Part shown: in pieces, positions 8,800-17,052 of the stretch | Numbering within the stretch: position 1 is the first letter of the stretch | How the letters are laid out: every line of letters starts with the position of its first letter | Assembly (NCBI GenBank): GCA_018267955.1 | Contig: JAFDXL010000008.1 | Location: forward strand, 248,001 to 312,000 | Source of the DNA: Bacteroidota bacterium | GTDB taxonomy: Bacteria > Bacteroidota > Bacteroidia > Chitinophagales > Chitinophagaceae | DNA: 64,000 nt | Direction: 5' to 3' | Program-made: the position numbers and the translations under genes | Notes under the pieces: generated by a model | Told to the model about the DNA's origin: nothing | Seen by the model: the letters and a program-made list of their open reading frames with translations, nothing else | Databases searched by the model: none

Positions 8800-8807
8800 T
8801 ACATTTG
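8800..8807 (+). promoter_or_regulatory. -7 element for the CDGSH gene
   Basis: TACATTTG matches TAnnTTTG and lies 24 bases before the ATG at 8832, a normal short leader for this phylum. Confidence 0.4.
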
Positions 8808-8831
8808 TTGCCCTAACGATTTTTTATAGAC

Positions 8832-9059
8832 ATGGCAACAACAAGAATTACAGTTAACAGCAACGGCTCATTGAAAGTAGAAGGTGATTTTGAAATAGTA
8901 GACAAGGACGGTAATGTGTACGGCCTGCAGGGAAGGGAAGTGGTGTCTATCTGCCGCTGCGGATTATCTAAGAACAAGCCCTTCTGCGATGCATCGCACA
9001 AAGGACATTTTGAACATGAAGCGAAGGCATTTGACCTGCCTCCTAAAAAACAAGCGTAA
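8832..9059 (+). CDS. CDGSH iron-sulfur domain protein
   Basis: A 75-aa protein whose C-terminal half carries the CDGSH cluster motif, seen as CRCGLSKNKPFCDASH. Three Cys and one His bind a redox-active, labile [2Fe-2S] cluster; Ala replaces the usual Gly of CDGSH, a common bacterial variant. The N-terminal 40 residues form a short beta-rich segment (ITVNSNGSLKVEGDFEIVD). Bacterial members are implicated in iron or redox handling, with no defined substrate. The stop codon shares one base with the ATG of the downstream acetyltransferase, so the two are cotranslated. Confidence 0.92.
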   Translation: MATTRITVNSNGSLKVEGDFEIVDKDGNVYGLQGREVVSICRCGLSKNKPFCDASHKGHFEHEAKAFDLPPKKQA

Positions 9060-9604
9060 TGCTCACATTTACATTTGACCCGTTCCCCATTCTCACCACC
9101 GAAAGGCTGGTACTGCGGGATGTACGCCATACAGACAGGGATGATCTGTTCCTCATTCGCTCTGATGAAGAGACAATGAAATATATACCCAGGCCGATAG
9201 CAAAGACGCCGGAGGATGTTACACCTGTGATACAAATGGTGCAGGATTTTGTGACCGCGAATGAGCGCATTAACTGGGCGATCACAGAAAAAGGCAGTGA
9301 TAGGCTGATTGGGATGATAGGCTATGTACGCGTATTACCCGATAGCCACAGGGCGGAAGTGGGCTATGTATTGAACAAAGCGTATCATCGTACCGGCATT
9401 ATGATGGAGGCTCTGGAAGCAGTAATGAACTATGGTTTTGATGGAATGAAATTACATTCTGTGGAAGCTATAATTAACCCGGAGAATGCTGCATCCTGCA
9501 GGCTGGTAGAGAAATATGGATTCACGAAAGACGCGTATTTCAGAGACTATATTAATCACAATGACAGGTTTGTGGACGCGGTGGTATATTCTTTCCTAAA
9601 ATAA
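9059..9604 (+). CDS. GNAT acetyltransferase, RimJ/RimL type
   Basis: A 181-aa acetyl-CoA-dependent N-acetyltransferase of the RimJ/RimL group, which acetylates N-termini of ribosomal proteins or small amines. The protein opens with ILTTERLVLRDV, the family's first strand, and has the acyl-CoA-binding region around NKAYHRTGIMMEALEAVMNY (Q/R-x-x-G-x-A-like, here RTGIMMEA). It ends with NPENAASCRLVEKYGF, the typical last motif. The gene starts at the last base of the CDGSH stop codon (TAATG) and ends just before a terminator hairpin at 9607-9625. The exact substrate is unknown. Confidence 0.88.
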   Translation: MLTFTFDPFPILTTERLVLRDVRHTDRDDLFLIRSDEETMKYIPRPIAKTPEDVTPVIQMVQDFVTANERINWAITEKGSDRLIGMIGYVRVLPDSHRAEVGYVLNKAYHRTGIMMEALEAVMNYGFDGMKLHSVEAIINPENAASCRLVEKYGFTKDAYFRDYINHNDRFVDAVVYSFLK

Positions 9605-9606
9605 AA

Positions 9607-9625
9607 GGGTAGCTTTTAGCTACCC
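9607..9625. terminator. Bidirectional hairpin terminator
   Basis: A perfect 8-bp inverted repeat, GGGTAGCT and AGCTACCC, with a 3-base loop. On the minus strand it is followed by TTTTATTTTA, a proper U-tract, and it overlaps the stop codon of the 52-aa gene at 9616. On the plus strand it follows the GNAT stop by three bases. Confidence 0.8.
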
Positions 9626-9774
9626 CTTGTTCCTCCTGTTTTAGGTGGTTTTCTTGAAATATTTGCCGTTTTACCTGGTTTGATCACTGGCTTGGCTGCG
9701 GTTGTTCCGCCGGCTCCCTTCGTGGCTTTGCCGCCTTTTTTGTTGTTGTTTTTTCCTCCGTTCAATAATGACAT
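9616..9774 (-). CDS. 52-aa basic, Gly/Lys-rich small protein
   Basis: The minus strand from an ATG at 9774 encodes a 52-residue protein that begins MSLLNGGKNNNKKGG and ends PKTGGTRGS. About a quarter of its residues are Lys or Arg and almost as many are Gly; it is predicted to be disordered and could bind nucleic acid. The open frame terminates inside a good terminator hairpin for this strand, as a real short transcript would. I believe similar small basic proteins occur in related Chitinophagaceae, but I could not check. Function unknown. Confidence 0.6.
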   Translation of the reverse strand: MSLLNGGKNNNKKGGKATKGAGGTTAAKPVIKPGKTANISRKPPKTGGTRGS

Positions 9775-10240
9775 AGTACTTGCTTTAATGTTAACAAAAA
9801 GCGTTACAGTTCTAAGATATTAAAAAAGCAGGTACACACCTAAAGATCGTTCATCAAATACCTTTCAAGGGACAACTTGTTGTATTGGTATGTTAAATAT
9901 CCGCTATTTGAAAAAAATATTGCAGATTATATTAAAAAAACATTTTCCTTTGCAGCGTCAAAAAAATTTAGACATTTCAGAATTTAAAGAAATGAAAAAA
10001 ACCTTTGTTACATCGCCTTTTAATAGGTCTGCACAAAATGCAGACTGGCGTGGGTTTTTTGCTGTATCGCTGAAAGGTACAGATTTTTGCAGTCAGGCTA
10101 TTTCCTTCCAGGTCCGACGTTGATATTCTGCTATTCCAACAGTATTACCTGTTGAAGAGGCTTTCCAAGGCTTTCGACCATGTTGTTTGTCTATGTAATG
10201 CATAGGCATAGCATTATTTATTCCATTTAACGATTTTAAG
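9775..10240 (+). promoter_or_regulatory. Leader region of the arginine operon
   Basis: A 466-base stretch without a convincing protein gene. It holds a possible promoter near 9920-9955, a hairpin at 10027-10045 (arms GTCTGCA and TGCAGAC, 5-base loop) with a T6 run eight bases later, and an inverted repeat at 10137-10154 (CAACAG and CTGTTG, 6-base loop). It also has a short open frame from an ATG at 9991 to a TGA at 10122 whose last two sense codons are both Arg (CGA CGT). Together these would suit a long regulatory leader, possibly attenuation, ahead of the arginine genes. No known riboswitch is recognised. Confidence 0.35.
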
Positions 10241-10900
10241 ATGAATCAAGCCTTTAAGGTATTGGTTGCTGACAGCAGCTATGCCGGCTACGCATCTGCC
10301 ATTTGCGAAGAGATGGCAGCATCTGCAAAAGCCCGTGGAACGGGTATAGCAAAGCGTACGCCTGAATATTTAGAAACAAAAATGCAGGAAGGCAAGGCTG
10401 TAATAGCATTTGCCGAAGATGGCACATGGGCCGGCTTTTGCTATATAGAAACCTGGGGCCATGGCGAATATGTGGCTAACTCAGGCCTTATTGTATCACC
10501 GCTCTTTCGTAAAAGCGGCCTTGCCAAGCAGATCAAGCAAAAGATATTTGAACTGAGCCGGCAGAAATACCCGGAAGCCAAGATATTTGGCTTGACGACA
10601 GGCCTCGCCGTAATGAAGATCAATAGCGATCTGGGCTATGAGCCTGTTACTTATTCTGAATTGACCCAGGACGATAATTTTTGGCAGGGATGCAAGAGCT
10701 GTGTGAACTATGATATACTTATGAGCAAGGAACGCAAGAACTGTCTTTGTACTGCCATGCTTTATGATCCGCAGGACCATTATACACCTGCAGAAACGCA
10801 GACCGATTTTAAAAAGAAGGCAAAAGCATATGAACGTTTACTGAACATTAAACGCCTGCGTCTGCTTGGATTCAAAAAGAAAAAGAAAATCATCCTCTAA
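10241..10900 (+). CDS. GNAT protein, putative N-acetylglutamate synthase of the arginine operon
   Basis: A 219-aa GNAT-fold acyltransferase, first gene of the arginine operon. The acyl-CoA loop lies around SGLIVSPLFRKSGLAKQIK (residues 86-104), with R/Q-x-x-G-x-A seen as RKSGLA. The C-terminal third has several Cys (CKSCVN, NCLCTAM) and a strongly basic tail (FKKKKKIIL). The operon otherwise contains every step from acetylglutamate to arginine but no argA or argJ, so this gene most likely supplies N-acetyl- or N-succinylglutamate. That assignment is by context and is not proven by motif. argG begins 18 bases after the stop. Confidence 0.75.
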   Translation: MNQAFKVLVADSSYAGYASAICEEMAASAKARGTGIAKRTPEYLETKMQEGKAVIAFAEDGTWAGFCYIETWGHGEYVANSGLIVSPLFRKSGLAKQIKQKIFELSRQKYPEAKIFGLTTGLAVMKINSDLGYEPVTYSELTQDDNFWQGCKSCVNYDILMSKERKNCLCTAMLYDPQDHYTPAETQTDFKKKAKAYERLLNIKRLRLLGFKKKKKIIL

Positions 10901-10918
10901 CAGAAATAAAGAAGCTCA

Positions 10919-12130
10919 ATGAAAAAGGTAGTATTAGCATATAGCGGGGGGCTGGACACAACCTATTGTGCCATATACCTGCAGGAACAACTTGGCCTTG
11001 AGGTGCATGCTGTAACCGTGCAGACGGGTGGTTTCAGCGATGAAGAACTTGCAGGTATTAAAGAACGTGCACTAGGCCTGGGCGTGCGTTCTTTTGAAGT
11101 AATTGATGTAACAAAGCAGTACTATGAGCAGTGCATCAGATTCCTGGTGTATGGCAATGTATTGAAGAATAATGTGTATCCGCTAAGTGTTAGCGCAGAA
11201 CGGATGGTGCAGGCACTGACCATTGCAGAATATACAAAGAAAGTTGGTGCGGACTATGTAGCACATGGTAGTACCGGCGCGGGAAATGACCAGGTGCGTT
11301 TTGATATGGTGTTCCAGAGCATTATACCGAATGTGCAAATACTTACCCCCATACGTGACCAGCGGCTGAGCAGGCAGGAAGAGATAGCATACCTGGAAGC
11401 ACATGGTGTAGCGATGGACTTTAAAAAAGCGGCATACAGCATCAATAAAGGCTTGTGGGGCACGTCCGTTGGTGGTAAGGAAACACTTACCAGCAGCGAT
11501 TATTTACCGGAAGATGCCTGGCCAACCCCCATTACAAAAACAGGAGAAGAAAATATCACCCTGCATTTTGAGAAAGGAGAATTGACGGCGATCAACGGTA
11601 AAGAAATGCAACCTGTAGCAGCTATACAGCAGTTGCAACAAATGGCGCAACCTTATGGCATTGGCAGAGATATACATGTAGGTGATACGATTATTGGCAT
11701 CAAAGGGCGTGTAGGGTTTGAAGCCGCTGCGCCGCTTATTATTATCAAAGCACACCACCTGCTGGAGAAGCACACGCTCACCAAATGGCAACTTTACTGG
11801 AAAGACCAGTTAAGTACATGGTATGGCAACTGGCTGCACGAAGGTATGATGCTGGATCCTACGATGAGGAACATTGAAACCTTTATGGCCGATACGCAGC
11901 AACATGTTACCGGCGATGTATTTGTTACACTGATGCAGCACCGCTTCATCGTTACCGGTGTGCATACAGACCATGACCTGATGAACAATAAGTTTGGTGC
12001 GTATGGGGAAATGAACAATAGCTGGGATGGCAACGATGTAAAGGGCTTTGCCAAAATATTCGGTAACCAGGTGGCTATTTACCATATGGTGAATAAAGAC
12101 GAAAAAATACTGACCGTAGATGAGCAATAA
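10919..12130 (+). CDS. argG: Argininosuccinate synthase
   Basis: Condenses citrulline and aspartate using ATP to form argininosuccinate, the penultimate step of arginine synthesis. The 403-aa protein starts with the PP-loop nucleotide site SGGLDTT at residues 9-15 (family SGGLDTS) and contains the aspartate/citrulline-binding stretch YVAHGSTGAGNDQVRFD. Length is normal for the family. It is the second gene of the operon and overlaps argC by 11 bases, which implies coupled translation. The protein is cytoplasmic. Confidence 0.96.
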   Translation: MKKVVLAYSGGLDTTYCAIYLQEQLGLEVHAVTVQTGGFSDEELAGIKERALGLGVRSFEVIDVTKQYYEQCIRFLVYGNVLKNNVYPLSVSAERMVQALTIAEYTKKVGADYVAHGSTGAGNDQVRFDMVFQSIIPNVQILTPIRDQRLSRQEEIAYLEAHGVAMDFKKAAYSINKGLWGTSVGGKETLTSSDYLPEDAWPTPITKTGEENITLHFEKGELTAINGKEMQPVAAIQQLQQMAQPYGIGRDIHVGDTIIGIKGRVGFEAAAPLIIIKAHHLLEKHTLTKWQLYWKDQLSTWYGNWLHEGMMLDPTMRNIETFMADTQQHVTGDVFVTLMQHRFIVTGVHTDHDLMNNKFGAYGEMNNSWDGNDVKGFAKIFGNQVAIYHMVNKDEKILTVDEQ

Positions 12131-13097
12131 GATCAGTGCAGGAATAATAGGTGGTGCGGGATATACAGGTGGCGAAATGCTGCGCATATTGCTAAACCAC
12201 CCCGATGTGGACATAACTTTTGTACACAGCAGGAGCAATGCGGGTGAACCGGTAAGTAAAGTGCACCGCGACCTGGCAGGTGAAACGGAACTGCGTTTTG
12301 CATCTGAAATGAGCAAGGTAGATGTGCTTTTCCTCTGTGTAGGACATGGTGAAGCCAAAGAGTTTATGGCGCAGCATACAGTGGATGAGGATACACGTAT
12401 CATTGACCTGTCGCAGGATTTCAGGTTGCAGGGAAACGCAGTGGTCGGCGCCCGGATATTTGTTTACGGATTGCCGGAAGCTAATAAAGAGCAGATACAA
12501 AGTGCACTGAGTATAGCCAACCCAGGGTGCTTTGCAACAGCATTGCAACTGGCGCTGTTGCCACTGGCTAAGCAAGGCGCTTTGCAACAAGTACATGCAA
12601 CAGGTATTACGGGTTCTACCGGTGCAGGACAGAAACTGCAATCAAGCTCGCACTTTTCGTGGAGGGCCAATAATATACAGGCATATAAATCCTTGTCTCA
12701 TCAGCATATGAACGAGGTAATGGAAACATTGCGTACTGCACAACCCGGATGCGAGAAAGTTAACTTTATTCCTTGGCGGGGCGATTTTGCAAGGGGCATA
12801 TATATAACAGCCTATACAGAAACTAACTTGTCTTTGGAAGAAGCAAATGCTCTGTATAGAAAATACTACACCGGTCATGCGTTTACACACCTGAGCGATC
12901 AAATGATAGACCTGAAGCAAGTAGTAAATACAAATAAGTGCCTGCTGTACCTGGAGAAGGAAGAAGGCAAGTTGATAGTACATGCCGCTATCGATAACCT
13001 GCTGAAAGGTGCATCGGGACAAGCTGTACAGAATATGAACCTGATGTTTGGGTTGCCGGAAACCACGGGTTTGAAACTTAAATCAATCGCATTCTAA
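12120..13097 (+). CDS. argC: N-acetyl-gamma-glutamyl-phosphate reductase
   Basis: Reduces N-acyl-glutamyl phosphate to the semialdehyde with NADPH, the third step of the pathway. The 325-aa protein has the NADP-binding loop GGAGYTG at residues 11-17 and the active-site Cys in NPGCFAT at about residue 137, followed by the conserved GSTGAG element. Its start overlaps the end of argG by 11 bases and argD begins 11 bases after its stop. In Bacteroidota the acyl group may be succinyl instead of acetyl; this protein alone does not settle that. Confidence 0.95.
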   Translation: MSNKISAGIIGGAGYTGGEMLRILLNHPDVDITFVHSRSNAGEPVSKVHRDLAGETELRFASEMSKVDVLFLCVGHGEAKEFMAQHTVDEDTRIIDLSQDFRLQGNAVVGARIFVYGLPEANKEQIQSALSIANPGCFATALQLALLPLAKQGALQQVHATGITGSTGAGQKLQSSSHFSWRANNIQAYKSLSHQHMNEVMETLRTAQPGCEKVNFIPWRGDFARGIYITAYTETNLSLEEANALYRKYYTGHAFTHLSDQMIDLKQVVNTNKCLLYLEKEEGKLIVHAAIDNLLKGASGQAVQNMNLMFGLPETTGLKLKSIAF

Positions 13098-13108
13098 AAT
13101 ATTATACG

Positions 13109-14251
13109 ATGCAACTTTTTGACGTTTATCCATTAAATGATGTAACCATTGTAAAAGGCCGTGGTTCTTATGTGTGGGATGATAAAGACAGGAAATACCT
13201 GGATATGTACGGTGGCCACGCTGTGATCTCAATAGGTCATACGCATCCACATTATGTGCAGCGAATCAAAGATCAACTGGATAAGATCGGGTTTTATTCG
13301 AACTCCATAAAAATACCGATACAGCAACAACTGGCTGATAAACTTGGGCAAGTATCCGGTAAGAACGATTATCAACTGTTCTTATGTAATTCGGGCGCAG
13401 AAGCTAACGAGAATGCATTGAAGCTGGCATCCTTCCATACCGGAAGGAAGAAAGTGGTCGCATTCCAAAAATCTTTTCACGGCCGCACCTCATTAGCTGT
13501 TGCAGCTACCGATAATCCCGGTATCGTAGCCCCGGTTAATGAAACTGATAACATCAGCTTTCTGCCTTTTAACAATGTGGAAACATTGGAAAAGTATTTT
13601 GCAGAGAATGGCAAAGAAACTGCTGCTGTAATAGTAGAAGGCATACAAGGCGTGGGTGGTATTAATGTGGCAACTGATGAATTCCTGCAAGCTATCCGCT
13701 CGCTGTGCGACGAATATGGCGCAGTATATATTGCTGACGGTGTGCAGTGTGGCTACGGTCGTTCGGGTAAGTTTTTCTCGCATGATCATGCAGGTGTGCA
13801 GGCCGATATATATTCTATGGCGAAAGGAATGGGAAATGGATTTCCTGTGGGTGGCATACTCATAGCGCCGAATATTAAACCTAAACATGGCATGTTGGGG
13901 ACAACATTCGGTGGCAATCATCTGGCGTGTGCTGCTGCGCTCGCCGTGCTGGAAGTAATGGAACAGGACAACCTGATGCAGCATGTTGCGGAAACAGGGG
14001 CATACCTGGTAGCACAACTAAAAGACCTGGGATGCCTGCAAAATATACGTGGGCGCGGTTTGATGATTGGCTTTGATGTGCCCGAAGAAATGAAGACATT
14101 GAAGAAAGACCTGTTGAGCAAACATTTTGTTTTCACTGGCGAGGCCAAACCCAATGTTATTCGCCTGTTGCCAGCACTTAATATTCGGAAAGAGGATATT
14201 GATGTTTTTATAAATGCCGTAAAATCAGAAATGGCGGTAGCCGCTTCTTAG
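13109..14251 (+). CDS. argD: Acetylornithine/succinylornithine aminotransferase
   Basis: A class-III, PLP-dependent aminotransferase of 380 aa that converts N-acyl-glutamate semialdehyde to N-acyl-ornithine using glutamate. Visible motifs are the phosphate-binding NSGAEANENALK, the aromatic FHGRTSLAVAAT segment, the DGVQCGYGR stretch and the Schiff-base lysine in YSMAKGMGNGFP at about residue 239. It sits between argC and the carbamoyltransferase with gaps of 11 and 6 bases. The family also accepts succinyldiaminopimelate, so a dual role in lysine synthesis is possible. Confidence 0.95.
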   Translation: MQLFDVYPLNDVTIVKGRGSYVWDDKDRKYLDMYGGHAVISIGHTHPHYVQRIKDQLDKIGFYSNSIKIPIQQQLADKLGQVSGKNDYQLFLCNSGAEANENALKLASFHTGRKKVVAFQKSFHGRTSLAVAATDNPGIVAPVNETDNISFLPFNNVETLEKYFAENGKETAAVIVEGIQGVGGINVATDEFLQAIRSLCDEYGAVYIADGVQCGYGRSGKFFSHDHAGVQADIYSMAKGMGNGFPVGGILIAPNIKPKHGMLGTTFGGNHLACAAALAVLEVMEQDNLMQHVAETGAYLVAQLKDLGCLQNIRGRGLMIGFDVPEEMKTLKKDLLSKHFVFTGEAKPNVIRLLPALNIRKEDIDVFINAVKSEMAVAAS

Positions 14252-14257
14252 TTTGAA

Positions 14258-15208
14258 ATGAAAAATTTTATATCAGTAAAGGATGTGCCCGATATAAAAG
14301 GGCTTGTCAACAAGGCTTTGCAATACAAGGCTGATCCGTTTGTCGATAAAATGCCCGGCAGTAATAAACGCATAGGTATGCTGTTTATGAATCCCAGTAT
14401 GCGCACCCGTATCAGCACGCAAATAGCGGCGCAAAACCTGGGCATGCAGGCGATTGTCTTCAATATAGACAAAGAAGGCTGGAAGCTGGAAACAGAAGAA
14501 GGCGCTATCATGAATGGCACGACCGTAGAGCATATTATGGATGCCGCCCCGGTTTTTGGCGCGTACTTTGATATCCTTTGTGTGCGTACATTTCCGCAGT
14601 TGGAGAACAGGGATGCAGACTATTCGGAACAACTGATACAAAGCCTTATTAAATACAGTGGTATACCCGTGGTGAGCCTGGAAAGTGCCACACTACATCC
14701 ACTGCAGAGCCTTACTGATATTATTACCATAACGGAACTGTTTCAGCAACAGCGCAAACCTAAAGTTGTGCTGACATGGGCACCCCACATCAAACCGATA
14801 CCGCAATGTGTAGGCAACTCCTTTGCGCAATGGGTGAATGTATGGGGAGAAGCAGATTTTGTAATAGCTAACCCGGAAGGATTTGATCTGAAAGAAGAAT
14901 TTACAAATGGCGCAACCATACTGCATGACCAACAGGAAGCACTTAAAGATGCTGACTTTGTTTATGTAAAGAACTGGAGTAGCTATGAAGATTATGGTGC
15001 GGTGAAACAAGGAGCAGAAGACTGGATGCTGAGCAATGATAAGCTCAATGTAACCAACGTAGCTAAAGTGATGCACTGCCTGCCGGTAAGAAGAAATGTA
15101 GAGTTGAGTGATGAAGTGCTGAATGGTAACAATAGTATTGTTACTCACCAGGCATCTAACCGCGTATGGGCTGCGCAGGCGGTATTAGCTGAAATATTAA
15201 AAGGGTAG
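14258..15208 (+). CDS. argF': N-acylornithine carbamoyltransferase (ArgF' type)
   Basis: A 316-aa transcarbamylase acting on an N-acylated ornithine, the Bacteroidota/Xanthomonas branch of the pathway in which citrulline is formed before deacylation. The carbamoyl-phosphate loop is SMRTR at residues 47-51, and the second conserved block is ATLHPLQSLTD. The segment MNGTTVEH (residues 85-92) covers the position reported to set acyl preference: Pro in Bacteroides succinylornithine enzymes, Glu in Xanthomonas acetylornithine enzymes. Here that position, residue 90 by my count, is Val, so the substrate is undecided. argB starts four bases after the stop. Confidence 0.9.
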   Translation: MKNFISVKDVPDIKGLVNKALQYKADPFVDKMPGSNKRIGMLFMNPSMRTRISTQIAAQNLGMQAIVFNIDKEGWKLETEEGAIMNGTTVEHIMDAAPVFGAYFDILCVRTFPQLENRDADYSEQLIQSLIKYSGIPVVSLESATLHPLQSLTDIITITELFQQQRKPKVVLTWAPHIKPIPQCVGNSFAQWVNVWGEADFVIANPEGFDLKEEFTNGATILHDQQEALKDADFVYVKNWSSYEDYGAVKQGAEDWMLSNDKLNVTNVAKVMHCLPVRRNVELSDEVLNGNNSIVTHQASNRVWAAQAVLAEILKG

Positions 15209-15212
15209 AAAG

Positions 15213-15992
15213 ATGCGGGAGATAGCAGTAATAAAAGTAGGCGGCAATATCATTGACAATGAAGCGAAGCTGGCAGCATTCCTGGAAGACTTTGCAGCAC
15301 TGCCAGGCAATAAGATATTGGTACATGGCGGGGGCAAGATAGCAACAGAGACAGGAGATAAGCTGGGCATACAATCTAATTATGTGAACGGACGCCGTAT
15401 TACTGATAAAGAGACATTAGATGTGGTGACGATGGTGTATGGAGGATTGGTGAACAAAAAGATAGTAGCACAATTGCAGCAACTAGGTTGTAATGCTATT
15501 GGCCTTACCGGTGCAGATGGAAATATAATATCTGCCGTTAAACGTCCTGTTGGTGCTGTAGATTATGGCTATGTAGGAGACGTTACTGGGGTAAATGTGT
15601 CATTAATTAACACGCTGGCTGATGCAGGATTTACATTGGTGATGGCGCCGTTAACGCATAGCGAAGGTGTGATGCTAAATACCAATGCAGATACAATTGC
15701 ACAGCAAACTGCAAAAGCACTTGCAGAGACTGCCAGGGTGCAATTGGTATATTGTTTTGAAAAGAAAGGTGTGTTGATGGACGCTGATAACGAGGATGAG
15801 GTGATCAATACCATTGACAAGATATCTTACGAAGAGCTGAAAGCAAATAATATAGTATCGGGTGGCATGTTACCTAAATTGGATAACGCCTTCGAAGCAA
15901 TAGATGCAGGTGTTAGTAAAGTGATCATCGGGCAGGCGGAAGCGCTGGTCGAATTACTGAACGGTAATGCAGGTACACAAATCATTAAATAG
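15213..15992 (+). CDS. argB: Acetylglutamate kinase
   Basis: Phosphorylates N-acylglutamate with ATP, the second step of the pathway and often the feedback-controlled one. The 259-aa protein belongs to the amino-acid kinase fold: VIKVGGNIID at the N-terminus, the glycine-rich LVHGGGK phosphate loop near residues 35-41, and GGMLPKLDNA near the C-terminus. The N-terminal helix found in arginine-sensitive kinases is not obvious. The stop codon at 15990-15992 is one base from the argE start, so the genes are closely coupled. Confidence 0.95.
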   Translation: MREIAVIKVGGNIIDNEAKLAAFLEDFAALPGNKILVHGGGKIATETGDKLGIQSNYVNGRRITDKETLDVVTMVYGGLVNKKIVAQLQQLGCNAIGLTGADGNIISAVKRPVGAVDYGYVGDVTGVNVSLINTLADAGFTLVMAPLTHSEGVMLNTNADTIAQQTAKALAETARVQLVYCFEKKGVLMDADNEDEVINTIDKISYEELKANNIVSGGMLPKLDNAFEAIDAGVSKVIIGQAEALVELLNGNAGTQIIK

Positions 15993-15993
15993 T

Positions 15994-17052
15994 ATGCAGC
16001 AGTTATTAGAAACAGAAGCAATAGATCTGTTAAAGAAATTGGTATCGATTCCATCCTTCAGTAAAGAGGAGCAAGGTACCGCGTATGCACTGCAGCAATA
16101 CCTGCAATCGAAAGGCATTAAGGCAGACAGGCATGTTAATAATGTCTGGGCAGTGAATAAGAATTTTGATGCCGGTAAGCCCACCATACTATTGAATTCA
16201 CATCATGATACAGTAAGGCCGAACCCGGGATACACATTAGATCCTTTTTGTCCGACGGAGAAAGATGAAAAATTGTTTGGCCTGGGAAGCAATGATGCAG
16301 GAGGTTGCCTGGTGTCTTTATTAGCAACGTTTTTATACTTCTACGATAAGCAGGACCTGAAGTACAACCTTTTATTTGCTGCAACTGCAGAAGAAGAGAT
16401 ATCGGGTGTAAATGGGGTAGAGTCTTTATTGCCCATGATCGGCGATATTTCTTTCGCTATAGTTGGCGAACCTACACTTATGGATATGGCGGTTGCGGAA
16501 AAGGGTTTGCTGGTGCTGGATTGCGTAGCAGAAGGCGTAGGTGGCCATGCCGCAAGAGAAGAAGGGGAGAATGCTATTTATAAAGCCTTAAAGGATGTAG
16601 AATGGTTCCGTACCTATAAGTTCCCCCAAGTATCTCCATTGCTTGGGCCGGTAAAAATGAGCGTGACGATGATACACGCGGGTACGCAGCATAATGTAGT
16701 GCCTGCAAGGTGCGAATTTACAGTAGATATACGCATTAATGAGTGTTATACACATGAACAACTGCTTGAAATGATCAGGCAGGAAGTAAGTTGTACCTGC
16801 ACACCAAGAAGTATGCGTTTGCGGTCCACCTCGATAGACGAGCAGCATCCGATCGTACTTGCAGGAAAAGCTTTAGGGAAAAAAGTGTTTGGATCTGCGA
16901 CGTTATCAGATAAAGCACTGATGCCGTTCCCGGCATTAAAGATGGGTCCCGGCGATTCTGCGAGGAGCCATACCGCAGACGAGTATATTTATATCAACGA
17001 GATCAAAGAAGGCATTGCCACATATATCCAATTACTAAACCAGGTATTATGA
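15994..17052 (+). CDS. argE: M20-family deacylase, acetylornithine/acetylcitrulline deacetylase-like
   Basis: A 352-aa zinc-dependent M20 hydrolase that removes the acyl group, here most likely from N-acylcitrulline given the ArgF' type of transcarbamylase. Metal and catalytic residues are seen in LNSHHDTVRPNPG, GLGSNDAGG, ATAEEE and VGEPT. The frame can be opened at 15967, but that overlaps argB by 26 bases; the ATG at 15994 directly follows the argB stop. Its stop overlaps the ATG of argH by four bases (ATGA). Substrate preference is inferred from the operon and not from the sequence. Confidence 0.9.
   Translation: MQQLLETEAIDLLKKLVSIPSFSKEEQGTAYALQQYLQSKGIKADRHVNNVWAVNKNFDAGKPTILLNSHHDTVRPNPGYTLDPFCPTEKDEKLFGLGSNDAGGCLVSLLATFLYFYDKQDLKYNLLFAATAEEEISGVNGVESLLPMIGDISFAIVGEPTLMDMAVAEKGLLVLDCVAEGVGGHAAREEGENAIYKALKDVEWFRTYKFPQVSPLLGPVKMSVTMIHAGTQHNVVPARCEFTVDIRINECYTHEQLLEMIRQEVSCTCTPRSMRLRSTSIDEQHPIVLAGKALGKKVFGSATLSDKALMPFPALKMGPGDSARSHTADEYIYINEIKEGIATYIQLLNQVL

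Noticed and set aside
9890-10123. Open frame of 77 codons in the arginine leader
   Set aside because: It spans low-complexity A/T-rich DNA, has no homologous look and starts in a run of A; only its last 43 codons (from 9991) are kept as a possible leader peptide in the findings.
14693-15148. 151-codon antisense frame inside the carbamoyltransferase gene
   Set aside because: It is the complement of a conserved gene with no supporting motif.
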